A DNA stretch of 21,754 bases from Rhodoferax sp. (GCA_030683195.1 JAUXQA010000486.1:1-21754), one strand, 5' to 3'; positions 7,010-16,026 are shown, counted from the stretch's first letter. Made by a program: numbers and translations. The notes: generated by a model from the sequence alone, not told the origin.

Positions 7010-8722
7010 GTGGTGCACAACGGCACCACGGCCCAACTGGAACCCATGATGCAAGCCGCACCCGCTATTCAATTGAATCCGACGCTGTCCCAGCGCTTTG
7101 CCGGCCTGGACCAAGGGCAGCGCATGCGCATGGGTGTTGGCATTGTCTTGCTGGTGGCTATTGGCATCATTGGCGTGATGATGGGGCGCCAGGCGGAATG
7201 GCGTGTGCTTTATTCCAATTTGTCCGATAAAGACGGTGGCGCCATCGTGGCCCAGTTGACGACGATGAATGTGCCCTACAAGCATGCCGATGGCGGTGGC
7301 GCCATCTTGGTGCCTGCCGACAAGGTCTACGACGCTCGGCTTAAGCTGGCATCGCAAGGTTTGCCCAAGGGGTCAGTCGCCGGCTTTGAGATGATGGATA
7401 CCAACCGCTTTGGTATGACGCAGTTTCAGGAGCGTTTGACGTTTCAGCGGGGTTTGGAGGGGGAGTTGACCCGCTCCATTCAGGCGCTGTCATCGGTTCA
7501 GAGTGCTCGGGTGCATTTGGCCCTGCCCAACCAAAACGGATTCTTTCGCGAGCAACAAAAGCCGACCGCCTCAGTGGTGGTGGGCATGAATGTGGGGCGC
7601 ACGCTGGATCGGGCTCAGTTGGCGGGCATCATCCACTTGGTGTCGTCCAGTGTTCCCGAGATGAATGCCAACGCGGTGAGCGTGCTGGATGACACCGGCA
7701 AGCTGCTGTCTGCCCTGCCAGAAGGCGCCAATGGTGTGGGTGGCAATGGTGATGCGCAGCAAATGCAGCATGTGCAGCAGCTGGAGCAGCTCTACAGTCG
7801 CCGGATTCTGGATATTCTGGAGCCGGTGGTGGGGCGTGACAACGTGAAGGCTCAGGTAACGGCCGAGCTTGACTTTTCGCAGACCGAATCCACCTCCGAA
7901 ACCCACAAGCCCAACGCGGCGGCTGATTCGTCAGTCATTCGCAGCCAGCAAACGGTAGAGAACACAACCGGGGGTGCCACTGCACCGCCCGCCGGGGTGC
8001 CTGGGGCAGTAACCAATCAGCCGCCAGCGCCGGGCGCCGCACCCATCAATGGCGCAGCGCCTGCCTTGGCCGCTGCCGGGGCCGGCACAGGTGGTGGCTC
8101 CAAGCGGGAGTCCATCACCAACTACGAGGTCGACAAAACAGTGCGTGTGGTGCGGGGCAGCACTGGCATGGTGAAGCGAATCAGTGCGGCGGTGGTCATT
8201 AACCACAAGTCGGTCACCGATGCCAAAGGCAAAACCACCACAGTGGCGCTGACGGATCAGCAAATTGAGCAAATGACGGCGCTGGTGCGGGAGACCATTG
8301 GTTTCAACAAGGACCGGGGTGATTCGGTCAACCTCATGAACGCCCCTTTTACACTGGAAAAAACCGTTGTGACCGAGTTGCCCCTGTGGAAGCAGCCTGA
8401 GATTCAGGATTTGGCGCGCAGCTTTGCCTGGCCTCTTGGTACCTTGCTGTTTGGTGCTTTGGTGCTGCTGGGTGTGATCCGTCCGGCCTTGAAAGCCTTG
8501 GCGCAATCCAAACCTCAAACTGAACTGATAGCGCATCAGCTGGATGCCGTTGAGTCTGACGAGCCCGATCGTCCGCTGCTGGCTGCCCCGGAGGCGGGCA
8601 CCGGACCTGTGGTAGCCACGGCGAGTGAGTTGGCGCTGGAAGATGCGCGTAAACTTACCCGCGATAACCCGGCCGCTGTGGCCAATATCGTGAAGTCCTG
8701 GATCAACGGAGAGCCGGCCTGA
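7010..8722 (+). CDS. fliF: Flagellar MS-ring protein FliF
   Basis: FliF forms the MS ring in the inner membrane, the platform on which the motor is built. It has a first membrane segment (VGIVLLVAIGIIGVMMG, about residues 43-60), the periplasmic ring-building motifs with the YscJ/FliF domain (EWRVLYSNLSDKDGGAIV; FEMMDTNRFGMTQFQE), a low-complexity Pro/Ala/Gly loop (about 320-365), a second membrane segment (about 475-492), and a C-terminal FliG-binding tail (LTRDNPAAVANIVKSWI). Length, 570, is normal. The start is uncertain: GTG at 7010 is the first possible start after an in-frame TAA, but neither it nor ATG at 7046 (558 residues) has a clear ribosome binding site. It heads the fliF-K run. 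Confidence 0.96.
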   Translation: MVHNGTTAQLEPMMQAAPAIQLNPTLSQRFAGLDQGQRMRMGVGIVLLVAIGIIGVMMGRQAEWRVLYSNLSDKDGGAIVAQLTTMNVPYKHADGGGAILVPADKVYDARLKLASQGLPKGSVAGFEMMDTNRFGMTQFQERLTFQRGLEGELTRSIQALSSVQSARVHLALPNQNGFFREQQKPTASVVVGMNVGRTLDRAQLAGIIHLVSSSVPEMNANAVSVLDDTGKLLSALPEGANGVGGNGDAQQMQHVQQLEQLYSRRILDILEPVVGRDNVKAQVTAELDFSQTESTSETHKPNAAADSSVIRSQQTVENTTGGATAPPAGVPGAVTNQPPAPGAAPINGAAPALAAAGAGTGGGSKRESITNYEVDKTVRVVRGSTGMVKRISAAVVINHKSVTDAKGKTTTVALTDQQIEQMTALVRETIGFNKDRGDSVNLMNAPFTLEKTVVTELPLWKQPEIQDLARSFAWPLGTLLFGALVLLGVIRPALKALAQSKPQTELIAHQLDAVESDEPDRPLLAAPEAGTGPVVATASELALEDARKLTRDNPAAVANIVKSWINGEPA

Positions 8723-8747
8723 TTCCAGGCAGGTGGAGTTACAAAAG

Positions 8748-9749
8748 ATGTCCCAAACTGACGGCCTGCAAGACGCTGCCATTCTGATGATGTCCCTCGG
8801 CGAGCATGAGGCATCCGAAGTATTCAAGCATTTGTCACCCAAAGAGGTGCAAAAGCTGGGTGAGGCCATTGCCAAAACCAAGTCAATTACCCGTGAGCGG
8901 GTAGACGACGTGATCGTCCGGTTCACTGGCGTGGCTGCTGCCCACAGTTTGCTGGTGTCGGACTCGGGCGACTATGTGCGCTCGGTCCTGAAGCGCGCGC
9001 TGGGTGACGACAAGGCGGCCTTGTTGATTGACCGGATTTTGCAGGGTGGCGACGTTTCGGGCATCGAGAGCCTGAAATGGATGGACCCGGCGTCTGTGGG
9101 CGAGTTGTTGCGCAACGAGCACCCCCAAATCGTTGCCGCCATCCTGGTTCATCTGGATTTTGACCAGGCTGCCGATGTGCTCAAGTTCTTTACTGAGCGT
9201 CAGCGCAACGAGGTGATGTTGCGCGTGGCTACGATGGAAGGTATTCAGCCAAGTGCCCTGAAAGATTTGAACGAAGTGTTGTTCAAGGTGCTGGCTGGTG
9301 GCGACAAGGTGCGCAAATCATCTTTGGGCGGCGTCAAGGCAGCGGCTGAAATGATCAATTTGTTGGGTACGGCCATTGAGGGTGCTGTAATTGAGTCGAT
9401 CCGAAATCACGACCCCGATCTGGCCCAAAAAATCATGGACAAGATGTTTGTCTTTGACGACGTCATGAAGCTGGATGACAAGTCGATCCAGATGGTGCTC
9501 AAAGAAGTGGCCTCCGACGTGCTGATTGTTGCGCTGAAGGGCGCGCAACCCGAGCTCAAGGAGAAAATTCTGGGCAATATGTCTTCGCGTGCCGCCGAGA
9601 CTTTGCGGGAAGACCTGGAGTCGCGCGGGCCGATGCGGCTGTCCGAGGTTGAGGCGCAGCAAAAAGAGATTTTGAAAACTGTACGCCGCCTGGCCGATGA
9701 GGGCACTATTGTGATCGGCGGCGGCGGTGCTGACGATGCGATGGTCTAA
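8748..9749 (+). CDS. fliG: Flagellar motor switch protein FliG
   Basis: FliG couples the stator to rotation and binds FliF and FliM. At 333 residues it has the usual length. The N-terminal FliF-binding domain begins DGLQDAAILMMSLGE; the EHPQ motif of the middle domain lies at about residue 124 (LLRNEHPQIVAAIL); the C-terminal torque domain contains charged helices (SIQMVLKEVASDVLIVALKG, ETLREDLESRGPMRLSEVE). The ATG at 8748 is preceded by AGGTGGAG at 8731-8738. A GTG at 8733 is open in frame but lies inside that binding site, so it is rejected. It follows fliF by 25 bp. Confidence 0.97.
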   Translation: MSQTDGLQDAAILMMSLGEHEASEVFKHLSPKEVQKLGEAIAKTKSITRERVDDVIVRFTGVAAAHSLLVSDSGDYVRSVLKRALGDDKAALLIDRILQGGDVSGIESLKWMDPASVGELLRNEHPQIVAAILVHLDFDQAADVLKFFTERQRNEVMLRVATMEGIQPSALKDLNEVLFKVLAGGDKVRKSSLGGVKAAAEMINLLGTAIEGAVIESIRNHDPDLAQKIMDKMFVFDDVMKLDDKSIQMVLKEVASDVLIVALKGAQPELKEKILGNMSSRAAETLREDLESRGPMRLSEVEAQQKEILKTVRRLADEGTIVIGGGGADDAMV

Positions 9750-9751
9750 AC

Positions 9752-10435
9752 ATGCGCAATTACCTCCGTTTTATTCCCGGCGAAGAAGTGGGCGCTGTTG
9801 AACAGTGGAATTTTGACCCGGTCGACAAAGCGGCCGTGCTTCTGGCTGCAAAAGCCAAGGTGAGTGAAGCAGCGGTTGACCACCTCAAGGAAGAGTCCCT
9901 CAAGCAAGAGGGCTATGCTGAAGGCTTCATTCAAGGGCAGGCCCAAGCGGCACTGGAGGCACAGCGACAAATCACCGACTACATTGCCAATGAGGGGCAA
10001 AAAGCAGCGCGTGAATTTGCAGGGCTCTTTGTCACCGCACAAGCGCAAATGGCTGATGCCGAGCAGGTGATGGCCCGTGGCGTGCTGGATCTGGCGTGTG
10101 AACTGGCGCGTCAAGTGGTGCGCCGCGAGCTATCAATCAATACGGACACTTTGCAACCCGTGCTCCGTGAAGCGATGGGTTTGTTGGCCGCAGACACCAA
10201 AAGCGCGGTCATCAGGCTGAATCCACTGGATCTGGAGGTGCTGGAGCCGGTGATTCGGAGTGAGTTCGCGGGCTTGGCTTTGACGTTATTACCCGATGAA
10301 GCCATAAGCCGGGGCGGCTGCCTCGTAGAGTCTGCTGGAACGGTTGTGGATGGAACCCTTGAAAAGAGGTGGACGCGTGCGGTAGCCACTCTGGGGCTTG
10401 AGTCCGCTTGGGAGGTGCCTGTTGATGAGCCATGA
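9752..10435 (+). CDS. fliH: Flagellar assembly protein FliH
   Basis: FliH is the peripheral stalk that regulates and docks the FliI ATPase at the export gate. The 227-residue protein has the expected hydrophobic N-terminus (MRNYLRFIPGEEV), a long helical middle with GYAEGFIQGQAQA, in which glycines recur every four residues as is typical of FliH, and a C-terminal globular FliI-binding domain (about 105-227). The ATG follows the fliG stop by 2 nt with no good ribosome binding site, indicating translational coupling. It overlaps fliI by 11 nt. Confidence 0.93.
   Translation: MRNYLRFIPGEEVGAVEQWNFDPVDKAAVLLAAKAKVSEAAVDHLKEESLKQEGYAEGFIQGQAQAALEAQRQITDYIANEGQKAAREFAGLFVTAQAQMADAEQVMARGVLDLACELARQVVRRELSINTDTLQPVLREAMGLLAADTKSAVIRLNPLDLEVLEPVIRSEFAGLALTLLPDEAISRGGCLVESAGTVVDGTLEKRWTRAVATLGLESAWEVPVDEP
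10411..10416 (+). promoter_or_regulatory. Ribosome binding site deciding the fliI start
   Basis: GGAGGT lies inside the end of fliH, 8 nt before the ATG at 10425. An upstream in-frame start at 10398 would not be served by it. Confidence 0.8.
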
Positions 10436-11840
10436 CACCACGGAGAAGTGGGAGCTTTTTTTGACGGAGGCCAACAAGCGTGTAAGCGGCGGCAGCGGGT
10501 TGGAGGTGCGAGGCACGCTCACCCGGCTGGCGGGGCTAGTGCTGGAGGCTACGGGAATTCGGGTGCCTGTGGGTTCGCAATGCCTGGTTTCGATGAAATC
10601 TCAGGCGCCTGTGCTCACCGAAGTCGTGGGTTTCTCCAATGAGCGTGCTTTTTTGATGCCAGCCGGCGATGTGCATGGTTTGTCGAGTGGCGCAAGTGTG
10701 GTACCTGCACCCGCTTACATCGCAGTGCCGCGTTTGGGTGAGCGCAGGCAGACTGACCGCGCTGCGGGCTATGGCATGTTGCGCCTGCCGCTGGGGGACG
10801 GTTTGTTAGGTCGTGTGGTGGATGCCCATGGTGCGCCAATGGACCGCAGGGGACCTGTTGAAGATGTGACTTCCCAGGCACTGGATCGTCAGCCCATCAA
10901 TGCCATGGACCGGGCGCCGGTACGCGACATGCTGGACACGGGTGTACGTGCCATCAACGCGCTCTTGACGGTGGGTCGGGGGCAGCGAATTGGCTTGTTT
11001 GCCGGGTCGGGCGTGGGTAAGAGTGTGTTGCTTGGCATGATGGCCCGTTACACACAGGCTGACGTCATTGTGGTCGGCCTGATTGGCGAGCGGGGGCGCG
11101 AGGTCAAGGAGTTTATTGAGGATATTTTGGGCGAGGAGGGGCGTGCCCGATCGGTGGTGGTGGCGGCTCCGGCCGACGCCCCCCCATTGCTGCGGATGCA
11201 AGGCGCGGCTTATGCCACGGCTATTGCCGAGAGCTTTAGGGACAAGGGGCGCCACGTCTTGCTGCTGATGGATTCGCTCACGCGGTATGCCATGGCCCAG
11301 CGCGAAATCGCCTTGGCTATTGGTGAGCCGCCGGCTACCAAGGGCTACCCGCCGTCTTGTTTCGCAAAGTTGCCGCAACTGGTGGAGCGCAGTGGCAATG
11401 GTTTGCACGGTGTGGGTTCGATCACTGCTTTTTATACTGTGTTGACAGAGGGCGACGACCAGCAGGACCCGATTGCCGACGCGGCCAGAGCTATTCTGGA
11501 TGGGCACATTGTGCTGTCACGTGCGCTGGCTGAGGCTGGGCATTTCCCGGCGATTGACATTGAGCAGTCGGCCTCGCGGGTCATGCACAACGTGGTTCCA
11601 AAGTCGCACTTTGAGATGGCCCGACGTTTTCGCGCCATCAATTCCCGTTACGAAAAAGGGCGGGATCTGGTGCAAATTGGTGCGTACGTGGGGGGCTCTG
11701 ATCCCGCGCTGGACGAGTCCATCCGGCTGCATGACGCCATGGCTGATTTTCTGCAACAGGATATGTTCACTGCATCACCTTTGCCGGCCAGCGTTCGCGA
11801 GATGAAAGTTGCCATCAATCGTGAGCAGGCCTTTTCATGA
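10425..11840 (+). CDS. fliI: Flagellum-specific ATP synthase FliI
   Basis: FliI is the hexameric ATPase of the flagellar export apparatus, related to the F1 beta subunit and to type III secretion ATPases. The 471-residue protein has the Walker A loop AGSGVGKSVL (about residues 193-202), GLIGERGREVKEF just after, a Walker B-type strand (HVLLLMDSLTRYAMAQRE, about 277-294), and the ATP synthase alpha/beta signature region (PAIDIEQSASRVM). The N-terminal region about 1-95 is the hexamerisation domain. The start at 10425 is set by GGAGGT; it overlaps fliH by 11 nt and fliJ by 4 nt (ATGA). Confidence 0.97.
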   Translation: MSHDTTEKWELFLTEANKRVSGGSGLEVRGTLTRLAGLVLEATGIRVPVGSQCLVSMKSQAPVLTEVVGFSNERAFLMPAGDVHGLSSGASVVPAPAYIAVPRLGERRQTDRAAGYGMLRLPLGDGLLGRVVDAHGAPMDRRGPVEDVTSQALDRQPINAMDRAPVRDMLDTGVRAINALLTVGRGQRIGLFAGSGVGKSVLLGMMARYTQADVIVVGLIGERGREVKEFIEDILGEEGRARSVVVAAPADAPPLLRMQGAAYATAIAESFRDKGRHVLLLMDSLTRYAMAQREIALAIGEPPATKGYPPSCFAKLPQLVERSGNGLHGVGSITAFYTVLTEGDDQQDPIADAARAILDGHIVLSRALAEAGHFPAIDIEQSASRVMHNVVPKSHFEMARRFRAINSRYEKGRDLVQIGAYVGGSDPALDESIRLHDAMADFLQQDMFTASPLPASVREMKVAINREQAFS

Positions 11841-12310
11841 GTGCCATCAAAAGCCTACTTTTGGCAATCGATCTGGCCACCCGCAAGCGTGATCAGGCGA
11901 ACCAGATCATGATGAGCGTTCAAAACGCGCAAATGTTTGCGCAGCAGCAAATGGGGCAATTGCAGACCTACGCCACCGAGACCGAAGCGAGGTGGCGGGC
12001 TGCAGCCCAGGTGATGACAACCCCTGAGCTGATGCAACACCATTACCAGTTTATGGATCGATTGCATCATGCGATTGGGTTGCAGGAGTCGGCGTTGGAG
12101 AACGCAGCCCGAAAAACTGAGGCTGCAAAGCGACTGGCCCTGGAGGCGGAATTCCGGTTGGTTAATCTGAAGCAGGTGTTGAAAAAAAAGCAGGCTGACA
12201 TGAGTATTCTGGAATCCAGGCGTGAGCAAAAGCAGATGGATGAATTTGCAGCCATGCAGACCCGCCAGACAACAGGCATCTTTTCTAACGGGAGCAGTCA
12301 TGAGTATTGA
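11837..12310 (+). CDS. fliJ: Flagellar export protein FliJ
   Basis: FliJ is the coiled-coil central stalk of the export ATPase, which links FliI to the FlhA gate. The 157-residue sequence has no globular signature and is rich in Gln, Glu, Lys, Arg and Ala with heptad-like runs (RKRDQANQIMMSVQNAQMF; LEAEFRLVNLKQVLKKKQAD). Its length is slightly above the family norm (about 145-150). ATGA overlap with fliI indicates coupled translation. Identification rests on coiled-coil character and position between fliI and fliK. Confidence 0.9.
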   Translation: MSAIKSLLLAIDLATRKRDQANQIMMSVQNAQMFAQQQMGQLQTYATETEARWRAAAQVMTTPELMQHHYQFMDRLHHAIGLQESALENAARKTEAAKRLALEAEFRLVNLKQVLKKKQADMSILESRREQKQMDEFAAMQTRQTTGIFSNGSSHEY

Positions 12311-13583
12311 AGGCAGCAGCACAGTCGCCAGTCACAAACCTGCGACAGGCGACGCCAGCCGCACGGCCAAAGGCAAAGGCGCGGCCGGTGGGGCATTGGA
12401 CGCCCTGGGCGGTGCAGGGGGCGGGTTTTCAGCGCTGCTGAATTCATTTGACTCGGATGCGGTTGAAGACGATGCCCTGCCGCAGCAGATGGCGATGGAT
12501 CAGCCTGCCCCAGCGTTGCAACCGCCGGCAGATCCGCTGCCCAATCTCTTGCCTCAAAATCTGCCGAGTGACTTGCAACTCTTGTTGGCACAAGCCAATG
12601 AAGTATCGGTTGACAAGGCCACTTCGCTCCAAACAGTGGCATTTGGAGTCCAGCCCTCGTCTCTGCTGAATTTGACGATCGCACCGTCCGCAGATCCCGT
12701 TGTTGTGTCCATGTCAGCCCTGACACGTCAGGACTTGGTTGGCGACCTACCCACTCTGTCCGGGCTTTCTGGCACGGGAGACCTTGTCTCGCCTAGCCCG
12801 GAGGGGGCGCAAGGCCGTTCCCCGGTCGATCTGTTGGTTGAGCCCGCGGAGTTGTCCCTTTTGCAACCTGGGCAAGGCCCTCAGGTGCGCACTCATAAAA
12901 GCAAAGCTTCAGAAGGCTTGTCTGGCGTTGGCAATGCAACGCTCGAGTCACGTCTGCAGGCTACTTTGGCGTCTGTCGATATCGCGAATCGTGAAACTGC
13001 CATGATGGCGTCGCTAGTTTCCGGTGGTTTCGCCGAAGGCTTGGATCGTCCTGCAGACCGCAGCAGTGGTAAACCTCCATTTGTATTGGCTGGATCGGGT
13101 GCTGAGGGTATCTGGGGTCAGACCTCTTTCCAGGCCGCGCCTGGGCTCGACGCATCGAGCGTGGCAGCGGCGGAGTCTGCGGCTTCGTCAATGGAGTCTG
13201 TGGTGGCTGACACCGTCAGTTATTGGGTTACTCAGGGCGTCAAGAATGCAGCACTCAAGCTGGATGGCTTTGGTGAGCACCCATTGGAGGTCAATATTTC
13301 AATGCAGGGTGGCGAGGCCCGCATCGACTTCAGGACTGATCAGCCTGAAATCCGTCAGATTTTGGAGGGCGCGATGACGCAATTGAAAGATCTTCTGAAG
13401 AGCGAGGGCGTGGTGTTGTCCGGTGTCTCAGTTGGCGCGTCGGGGCAAAATGGAGCCGGCAGTCATGATGGACGCGATCGTCCCGGTGCCCGCCAAGGCA
13501 GTGTCATAACAAAGACCTCGTCTGCTGATAGCCCGAGAGTTGCCAGTCTTCCCGCGGGCCGAGTGTTGGACCTTTTTGTATGA
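12300..13583 (+). CDS. fliK: Flagellar hook-length control protein FliK
   Basis: FliK is the secreted ruler that sets hook length and switches export specificity by acting on FlhB. The 427-residue protein has a long, low-complexity, Ala/Ser/Pro-rich N-terminal part (1 to about 310) and the conserved C-terminal Flg_hook domain (about 315-395: LKLDGFGEHPLEVNISMQG, then IDFRTDQPEIRQILEGAM and LKSEGVVLSGVSVG). The ATG at 12300 is chosen for the GGGAG at 12291-12295 and a common FliK N-terminus; the frame extends back to 12222 inside fliJ. It ends the fliF-K run. Confidence 0.92.
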   Translation: MSIEGSSTVASHKPATGDASRTAKGKGAAGGALDALGGAGGGFSALLNSFDSDAVEDDALPQQMAMDQPAPALQPPADPLPNLLPQNLPSDLQLLLAQANEVSVDKATSLQTVAFGVQPSSLLNLTIAPSADPVVVSMSALTRQDLVGDLPTLSGLSGTGDLVSPSPEGAQGRSPVDLLVEPAELSLLQPGQGPQVRTHKSKASEGLSGVGNATLESRLQATLASVDIANRETAMMASLVSGGFAEGLDRPADRSSGKPPFVLAGSGAEGIWGQTSFQAAPGLDASSVAAAESAASSMESVVADTVSYWVTQGVKNAALKLDGFGEHPLEVNISMQGGEARIDFRTDQPEIRQILEGAMTQLKDLLKSEGVVLSGVSVGASGQNGAGSHDGRDRPGARQGSVITKTSSADSPRVASLPAGRVLDLFV

Positions 13584-13593
13584 GAATCGGATA

Positions 13594-13619
13594 GGCGCGT
13601 AAAAGCGCCCTTTCCTCTT
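13594..13619 (+). terminator. Weak hairpin terminator after fliK
   Basis: GGCGC (13594-13598) pairs with GCGCC (13605-13609) around a 6-nt loop, followed by CTTTCCTCTT. The stem is short and the T tract is broken, so termination may be partial. The 108-bp gap to fliL is the only sizeable one in this part of the cluster, consistent with a new transcript for fliL-R. Confidence 0.4.
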
Positions 13620-13680
13620 GGCTAATACCGATGTTGTTGCACGGCTTATCCTGAATAATGATGAGCAACTTAATGTGTTT

Positions 13681-13686
13681 AAGGAG
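13681..13686 (+). promoter_or_regulatory. Ribosome binding site supporting the GTG start of fliL
   Basis: AAGGAG lies 5 nt before the GTG at 13692. No in-frame ATG is available nearby, so this site supports a non-ATG start. Confidence 0.85.
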
Positions 13687-13691
13687 ATAGA

Positions 13692-14249
13692 GTGGCTACA
13701 AAACCTGACGCAGATGCTGGTGGGGGTGCCCAAGGGGCGCCCAAAAGCAAAAAAATGCTGGTGATCGTCGGCGGTCTTGTGGTGGTTCTTGCTCTGGCAG
13801 GCGGCGGCGCATGGTTCGTCATGGGCAAGAAGGCCGCCGCAGGGGAAGAGGTGGAGGAAGTGTCGCACGAAGCTCCCAAAGGCCCGCCAACATTTCTGCC
13901 CCTGGACAACATGGTCGTTAACCTGTCCGACCCAGGGGGAGGCAAGGTCGCTCAGGTCGGGATTACGCTTGAGGTCGTTGATGCGAAAGCCGTCGAAAAA
14001 GTCAAAGGTTATTTACCAGCTATCCGCAGCGGAATTCTTTTGTTGATTTCTCAGCGCACTGCTGAGGACCTGTTGCAGATCGAAGGTAAAGAGAAGCTCG
14101 CTGAAGACGTTTTGGCGGAGGCTATGCGTCCCTTTGGGGGTGGAGAGGCGGTCGATCCCAAGGACAAGAAGGCTGTGGCACGAGCGAAGAGATTGGCAGA
14201 AGCGGGGCCTGTACGTGCGGTTTATTTTTCCAGTTTTATTGTCCAATGA
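13692..14249 (+). CDS. fliL: Flagellar basal body-associated protein FliL
   Basis: FliL is a single-pass inner-membrane protein that supports stator function and torque. The 185-residue protein has a short cytoplasmic N-terminus rich in Asp/Gly/Lys, one membrane segment (about residues 22-44, MLVIVGGLVVVLALAGGGAW), and a periplasmic FliL domain (from about residue 60: FLPLDNMVVNLSDPGG, with ILLLISQRTAEDLLQIEGKEKL in its middle) ending in the family's typical VYFSSFIVQ. It starts with GTG and a strong ribosome binding site. It opens the fliL-R run; fliM follows after 21 bp. Confidence 0.95.
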   Translation: MATKPDADAGGGAQGAPKSKKMLVIVGGLVVVLALAGGGAWFVMGKKAAAGEEVEEVSHEAPKGPPTFLPLDNMVVNLSDPGGGKVAQVGITLEVVDAKAVEKVKGYLPAIRSGILLLISQRTAEDLLQIEGKEKLAEDVLAEAMRPFGGGEAVDPKDKKAVARAKRLAEAGPVRAVYFSSFIVQ

Positions 14250-14270
14250 CCATGAGTTTGCAAGCCTCTT

Positions 14271-15260
14271 ATGAGTGAGTCATTTCTTTCCCAGGAAGAA
14301 GTTGACGCTCTTCTTGAAGGGGTAACGGGCGAGAGCCAAAAGCTCGTCGAGGAAGAGCATGAACGGGGTGATGTTCGGGCTTACAACATCTCCAGCCAAG
14401 AGCGGATTGTTCGGGGCAGAATGCCGACGATGGAGATCGTCAACGAGCGATTTGCGCGAAATCTCCGGGTCGGGCTGTTTAACTTTATCCGGCGAAGCCC
14501 GGAGATTTCCGTCGGGCCTGTCACTGTACAGCGCTACAGCGCATTTTTGCGTGAGCTTGCAGTCCCCACCAATTTCAATATTGTGGCAATTCGTCCTTTA
14601 CGGGGCAGTGGACTGATTGTTTGCGAGCCTGCACTTGTGTTTGGTGTGATTGACACGCTGTACGGTGGTATTGGTAAGTTCCAGTCCCGTATTGAGGGGC
14701 GAGATTTTTCTGCAACCGAGCAGCGGGTGATCAACCGTATGATCGATGTCATCACGGATGAATACAAGAAAGCATGGAACGGTATTTATCCGCTCGAACT
14801 GGAGTACCAGCGCTCTGAAATGCAGCCTCAGTTCGCCAACATCGCGACACCCAGCGAGATTGTCATCTCTACATCTTTCCAACTTGAGATAGGTGAGATC
14901 ACAGGTGCCATTCATTTCTGCATGCCGTATGCATCTCTGGAACCCATTCGTGATGTGCTGTACTCTTCGACCCAAGGGGATTCCATTGAGGTTGACCGGC
15001 GATGGGTAAATGTATTGACCCAGGAAATCCAGGCTGCGGAGGTGACTCTGGTCGCTGAATTGGCCAGGGCCGATGCGACCGTTGAGCAGTTGATGGCCAT
15101 GAAGCCGGGAGATTTCATCGAGCTTGATCGTCGGCCGCGAATCGAGATAACCGTGGAAGGGGTGCCTGTATTCGAGTGTCAGTATGGAACCCACAACGCA
15201 AAATATGCGGTGCGAATAGAAAAGTGTTTGAGAGGTAATGACCTCAATTGGAAGGGATAG
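14271..15260 (+). CDS. fliM: Flagellar motor switch protein FliM
   Basis: FliM forms the middle of the C ring and receives phospho-CheY. The N-terminal CheY-binding segment LSQEEVDALLEGV (residues 5-17) is intact. The middle CheC-like domain includes GGxG-type motif GGIGKF and the conserved LEP. A C-terminal SpoA domain (about 250-325) ends the protein. Length, 329, is standard. The ribosome binding site is weak, so translation probably depends on coupling to fliL. The presence of an intact CheY-binding segment fits the cheY found later in the window. Confidence 0.97.
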   Translation: MSESFLSQEEVDALLEGVTGESQKLVEEEHERGDVRAYNISSQERIVRGRMPTMEIVNERFARNLRVGLFNFIRRSPEISVGPVTVQRYSAFLRELAVPTNFNIVAIRPLRGSGLIVCEPALVFGVIDTLYGGIGKFQSRIEGRDFSATEQRVINRMIDVITDEYKKAWNGIYPLELEYQRSEMQPQFANIATPSEIVISTSFQLEIGEITGAIHFCMPYASLEPIRDVLYSSTQGDSIEVDRRWVNVLTQEIQAAEVTLVAELARADATVEQLMAMKPGDFIELDRRPRIEITVEGVPVFECQYGTHNAKYAVRIEKCLRGNDLNWKG

Positions 15261-15264
15261 TGAT

Positions 15265-15693
15265 ATGGCGGAAAACGAAACACCAGCGGAAGATGACGGC
15301 TTGGCAGATTGGGCGGAGGCCCTTCTTGAGCAAAAAAGCGCGGATGCCGGGCCTGATGATGCGTCAGGTGGCGTTCTGTCCGGGGACTCTGCGCGCTCTT
15401 TTTCCTCCTCGTCTGGAGATGCTGCAATTACCGACATCAATCGTGTGCTGGACATACCAGTTCAACTGTCGGTGGAACTAGGGCGGACCAAGGTGCCTAT
15501 CAAGCACATTCTTCAACTTGGGCAAGGGTCAGTCGTAGAACTGGATGCCTTGGCTGGCGAGCCAATGGATGTGCTGGTCAACGGCTACCTGATTGCACAG
15601 GGGGAGGTTGTTGTTGTGAACGATAAGTTTGGTATACGTTTGACAGATGTGGTGACGCCCTCTGAGCGTCTGCGCCGTGTCAGTAAGGGATGA
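15265..15693 (+). CDS. fliN: Flagellar motor switch protein FliN
   Basis: FliN forms the base of the C ring. The 142-residue protein has an acidic, Ser-rich N-terminal part (1 to about 60) and a complete SpoA domain (from about 64: VLDIPVQLSVELGRTKVPI, LQLGQGSVVELDALAGEP, NDKFGIRLTDVV). The ATG at 15265 follows the fliM stop by 4 nt with AAGGGA at 15252-15257; an in-frame ATG at 15238 would lie inside fliM and lacks a binding site. Identification is firm. Confidence 0.96.
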   Translation: MAENETPAEDDGLADWAEALLEQKSADAGPDDASGGVLSGDSARSFSSSSGDAAITDINRVLDIPVQLSVELGRTKVPIKHILQLGQGSVVELDALAGEPMDVLVNGYLIAQGEVVVVNDKFGIRLTDVVTPSERLRRVSKG

Positions 15694-15699
15694 TGGAGG

Positions 15700-16008
15700 A
15701 TGTCGCAAACGCTGATGACTGTGGCTCTGTTTGTCGTTCTTCTGGCGCTGGTGCCGGTGGCGCTAAAGTGGATGCAACGGCGATCGGTTGGAGGCATCGG
15801 CGGGGTAGCGTCAGCGCCTCGTGTGATTTCCGCCTTGGCGGTCGGTCCGCACCAACGCGTCGTGACAGTAGAGGTGGGCCCGGAAAGCGCTCGAACCTGG
15901 TTAGTCTTGGGTGTGACCGCGCAATCCATCACATGCCTGCACAGCGTCCCGGCTGGACCCTCTGTCACTCTGACGGCTCCCGGTGCAGTCGAACGTTCAT
16001 CCGGTTGA
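15700..16008 (+). CDS. fliO: Flagellar biosynthetic protein FliO
   Basis: FliO is a small membrane protein that helps assemble the FliP-FliR export core. The 102-residue protein has one N-terminal membrane segment (about residues 5-23, LMTVALFVVLLALVPVALKW), a basic cytoplasmic flank (MQRR) and a small domain with RVISALAVGPHQRVVTVEVG and WLVLGVTAQSITCLH, the usual FliO pattern. It lies between fliN and fliP, 6 bp after fliN. FliO is weakly conserved, so context counts heavily. Confidence 0.88.
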   Translation: MSQTLMTVALFVVLLALVPVALKWMQRRSVGGIGGVASAPRVISALAVGPHQRVVTVEVGPESARTWLVLGVTAQSITCLHSVPAGPSVTLTAPGAVERSSG

Positions 16009-16026
16009 TCATCATGCAAAGGTCTT

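Noticed and set aside
7931..8926. Long minus-strand open frame (331 codons) opposite fliF/fliG
   Set aside because: It lies entirely opposite confidently identified fliF and fliG, has no family resemblance and no ribosome binding site. Similar minus-strand frames at 4560-5096, 10806-11507 and 14598-15455 are rejected for the same reason.
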